Below are positions 21,901 to 23,187 of a DNA stretch of 23,187 nt, one piece after another. The translations under genes were made by a program, and so were the position numbers. The notes beneath the pieces were generated by a model. That model saw only the letters and a program-made list of their open reading frames with translations. It was not told the origin of the DNA and made no database searches. The DNA is taken from IMG/VR virus record IMGVR_UViG_3300026455_000065, positions 1 through 23,187 of that record. The stretch is one strand, 5' to 3'. The first letter of the stretch is position 1. Each line of letters starts with the position of its first letter. Source of the DNA: a virus.

Positions 21901-23187
21901 AGTATTGCGCAAAAGTTACACCTGTTTGTGGTGGTAAACTATTTGTTCCAAAAGTCACTTCAAGTTCTCTAGACTTTCTCCAAATATCATAATTAACAGC
22001 ATTTGCTGCAGATACAAAAACGTTTATGTTTTTTCTATTAAGAATTAAATTTGAAAGAGCTTCGTCTTCTAAAATTTGCCCCTGCTGGTTATCAATTTCA
22101 CTTTGTATTGTAAAACCATAATCCAAACCAGGTAATGTTCTATAGTTGTCAAAAAACTCTTCACCATATGAATATGGTTTCGATGTTGTTAGTAAAGTTT
22201 TAGTTCTCCCTGATAATACTGAATTTTCTGTATCAAGAATATCTGAAGATCTGTGATCTAAAGTAACGCTTGACCAACCTGAACCCATTTGGAAGAAAAC
22301 ATTTTCTTGGTTTGTTGTTGGGGCTTTAGGTAGTAACGTTGTTTCATCAATAGGATAATCCGTTAATTGACTATTTGTTGTTAACCCTGTTAAAGAAGAA
22401 ACGGTATATGTATATGTTTCGCTATTAAATGTTACATTGTTGCTAACATTAATATTATTTAATGTGTTATTTAAATCATCTAAAGTAGATGGTGGTAAAG
22501 CGCTAGTTACTTTATAAACATATTCGTCTATTTTCACCATTGGATCTGGTGCACCGATAAACTTTAAGAAAAATTCAATACTACTTCTAGTACCTTTTGA
22601 TTTGTATATAAATGCTAGATTAACTAATAATCTTCTGTAAAATTCAAGTTCAGCTTCTACTAGATTTTTACCAATAGCTTGTCCATTGTAAACAGTAGAA
22701 GATGCTTTATATATTTGTTCTTCTAAACTTTTTTGATCAAATAAATTGATGGTATTAAGACCAAGTGTATTTGCTAAATTTTTAAGAAAAACATCTGGAA
22801 TATTATCGATTGCGTCATAAGAAACATTTCTCATGTTCGCAATATTATCAATATAAGATTTTACCTTATCAAAACTCTGACCATATAATTGAAATATCTT
22901 ATCAATTTTTTGGTCTTCAGTATCAAATTCAAATAATTGTGGGGCAACAAGGAATCTTGTAACTAAGTTAGATTTATAGTTATCAATTTCAGTTGCTAAA
23001 TCACTTAGACGTGTTATGTACTCTTCAAACTTAAGACCGGTAATTTGAATATTATATCCGTCTTTTGATGTTGGCCAGTTAACTAATATAGAAATTAGTT
23101 CTGTTTTTGTTTCATCTAAACTAGTTCTAGGAACCGTAAATCCAGCTTGATATATTGGATAGGTATCTCTATTTAATAATGTTTGCT
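18980..23187 (-). CDS. Baseplate-like structural protein with C-terminal Thr-Pro stalk, 5' end cut by window edge
   Basis: The frame is open from the stop at 18980 right through the window edge, at least 1401 codons. The Met at 22834 is internal: upstream codons continue in frame with protein-like text (PQLFEFDTEDQKID, DKVKSYIDNIANM). The N-terminal third contains YKSKGTRSSIEFFLKFIG (window residues 194-211), a motif I associate with tail or baseplate wedge proteins of large myophages. The centre is beta-rich with Cys pairs. From about residue 1141 a Thr-Pro stalk carries five CEF..D units, and the end is acidic (DENNTDILIVE). It is the most upstream gene in the window. Fusion of a baseplate-type body to the stalk suggests the stalks project from the baseplate. 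Confidence 0.82.
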   Translation of the reverse strand, partial: QTLLNRDTYPIYQAGFTVPRTSLDETKTELISILVNWPTSKDGYNIQITGLKFEEYITRLSDLATEIDNYKSNLVTRFLVAPQLFEFDTEDQKIDKIFQLYGQSFDKVKSYIDNIANMRNVSYDAIDNIPDVFLKNLANTLGLNTINLFDQKSLEEQIYKASSTVYNGQAIGKNLVEAELEFYRRLLVNLAFIYKSKGTRSSIEFFLKFIGAPDPMVKIDEYVYKVTSALPPSTLDDLNNTLNNINVSNNVTFNSETYTYTVSSLTGLTTNSQLTDYPIDETTLLPKAPTTNQENVFFQMGSGWSSVTLDHRSSDILDTENSVLSGRTKTLLTTSKPYSYGEEFFDNYRTLPGLDYGFTIQSEIDNQQGQILEDEALSNLILNRKNINVFVSAANAVNYDIWRKSRELEVTFGTNSLPPQTGVTFAQYLENIFSSQITNSNIIRYKKNYIALEDVYQDYINQLVASGYTTYDMISTSDFVNQMSPYWSNVLEQIIPSTTLWMGGNLIENNVFGRPKFSYRKPCKPLEIVENLYPEFETVIEEDLETIIGDPDNLRGLIEFSGVTFTLHIDIDGTDYSGTTQVVLTGSTLFGTGFTAVENCSVLTSSSSKIPLICEYKNWINLNLTTIKAAWKNAIAALVNQINQTETQYSAFNTPSYVPGNAVLSGKTQLISYEFFTDNNGVEKVKFIAHTNSSGECLVKDNLDFYFDVDYKYTEPKCHLDLSFDASCDVYSGYPTCKVATDVIVSLTGVTVQSGNDSGWGVYVQRNCTPGNNISTGYHPTYTDTSFFQIVGENCKFKLTNVREDEVIDLIFTDAANCDKKVKIEGLALRYVEYPTEAPDLPLVVNTGYTLVPKVQYRNTYNYGLKHNTKVIVVSGATINSSTTPANITSYLAAGTLVKKDVKDLVNGNVILGATYLSCTTLSSSMFEYASENNDYSFSYDYSTHTISDIDCLGSVKKSEITGMTSNGQQVVIEVLPTTKLRVYTNKEVDEATYRVSKRDGYFFDSRSPEFLQLKPETPEEPCCYYPSDYYDTGDFLITEKGELLEVIAVNLNYCENNLYYNINVTGTQPQNLVLFNGNNGTQVLIQHSYTKFNRLNMNLSQYYIDNQCCKTEIEDPVRNYTTECGIIIPAVPCGSAYPIVTPTPTSTPTPTNTSTSTPTATGTPTATGTPTATPTPTVTQTSTNTPTSTPSSTATPTITETPTNTPTVTDTPNCEFVIDTNIVITTPTPTTTSTSTPNCEFMVDTVAVIATPTPSITITPTSTYTPNCEFVIDTVAVIATPTPSVTITPTSTFTSNCDFIIDTVAIIATPTPTITTTPTVTETPTSSDSCEFVVDVNATIATPTPTITTTPTITTTPTITFTEGSCDMAYEVVESSEGIIVENGASFIADENNTDILIVE
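19102..19764 (-). repeat. Thr-Pro stalk with five CEF..D units in the baseplate-like gene
   Basis: About 220 residues. The first part is pure TP/TS/TG repeats, including an 18-base tandem at 19665-19718. The second part has five copies of C(E/D)F(V/M/I)(I/V)D separated by TPTPT linkers. Confidence 0.85.

Noticed and set aside
22832-22834. Met codon as the start of the baseplate-like gene
   Set aside because: The same frame is open for 117 further codons to the window edge and encodes protein-like sequence, so this Met is internal.
1-23187. tRNA or rRNA genes, insertion sequences, attachment sites
   Set aside because: I saw no cloverleaf, transposase, flanking duplications or integrase; gene gaps are too short except the one at 5606-5737.

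Overview
The window looks like part of a large, T4-type tailed-phage genome whose host is probably a member of the Bacteroidota. Every gene I can support is on the minus strand and packed tightly, often with gaps of 1 to 40 bases. The base composition is AT-rich, and starts are preceded by A/T-rich leaders with no evident Shine-Dalgarno sequence. Replication and recombination genes of T4 type sit beside virion genes. The host guess rests on the missing Shine-Dalgarno sites and on SprB-type adhesin repeats (the family of the Flavobacterium gliding adhesin) in a phage fibre gene. It is an inference.

Reading along the direction of transcription (right to left): 23187-6591 is a block of virion genes. 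It starts with a very large baseplate-like protein that is cut by the window edge. A C1q/TNF-like fibre protein, a stalk protein with a von Willebrand A domain, a 1645-residue cadherin plus SprB fibre and three smaller stalked proteins follow, then a 733-residue structural protein. Six of these eight proteins carry Thr-Pro-rich stalks ((T/P)n), and three share a Cys-Glu-Phe...Asp unit inside the stalk. An intrinsic terminator at 11163-11188 splits the block.

6551-5738 holds a RuvC-like nuclease and a small unknown gene. A noncoding gap (5606-5737) follows. It contains a sigma70-like promoter, an AT-rich hairpin and a strong intrinsic terminator, so it could specify a small RNA of roughly 75 nt or an attenuated leader. 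Below it, 5605-1 is a DNA-metabolism operon: DnaG-type primase, PD-(D/E)XK nuclease, SbcD/gp47 nuclease, a Val-Pro-Val-Glu-Lys repeat protein, a small membrane protein, and SbcC/gp46 ATPase, which is cut by the left window edge.

The primase, gp46/gp47 pair, RecB-like nuclease and RuvC-like resolvase would together serve recombination-dependent replication. The virion block appears to build a baseplate decorated by several long, repeat-built adhesive fibres. Its DNA-level repeats within and between genes suggest that fibres diversify by recombination.
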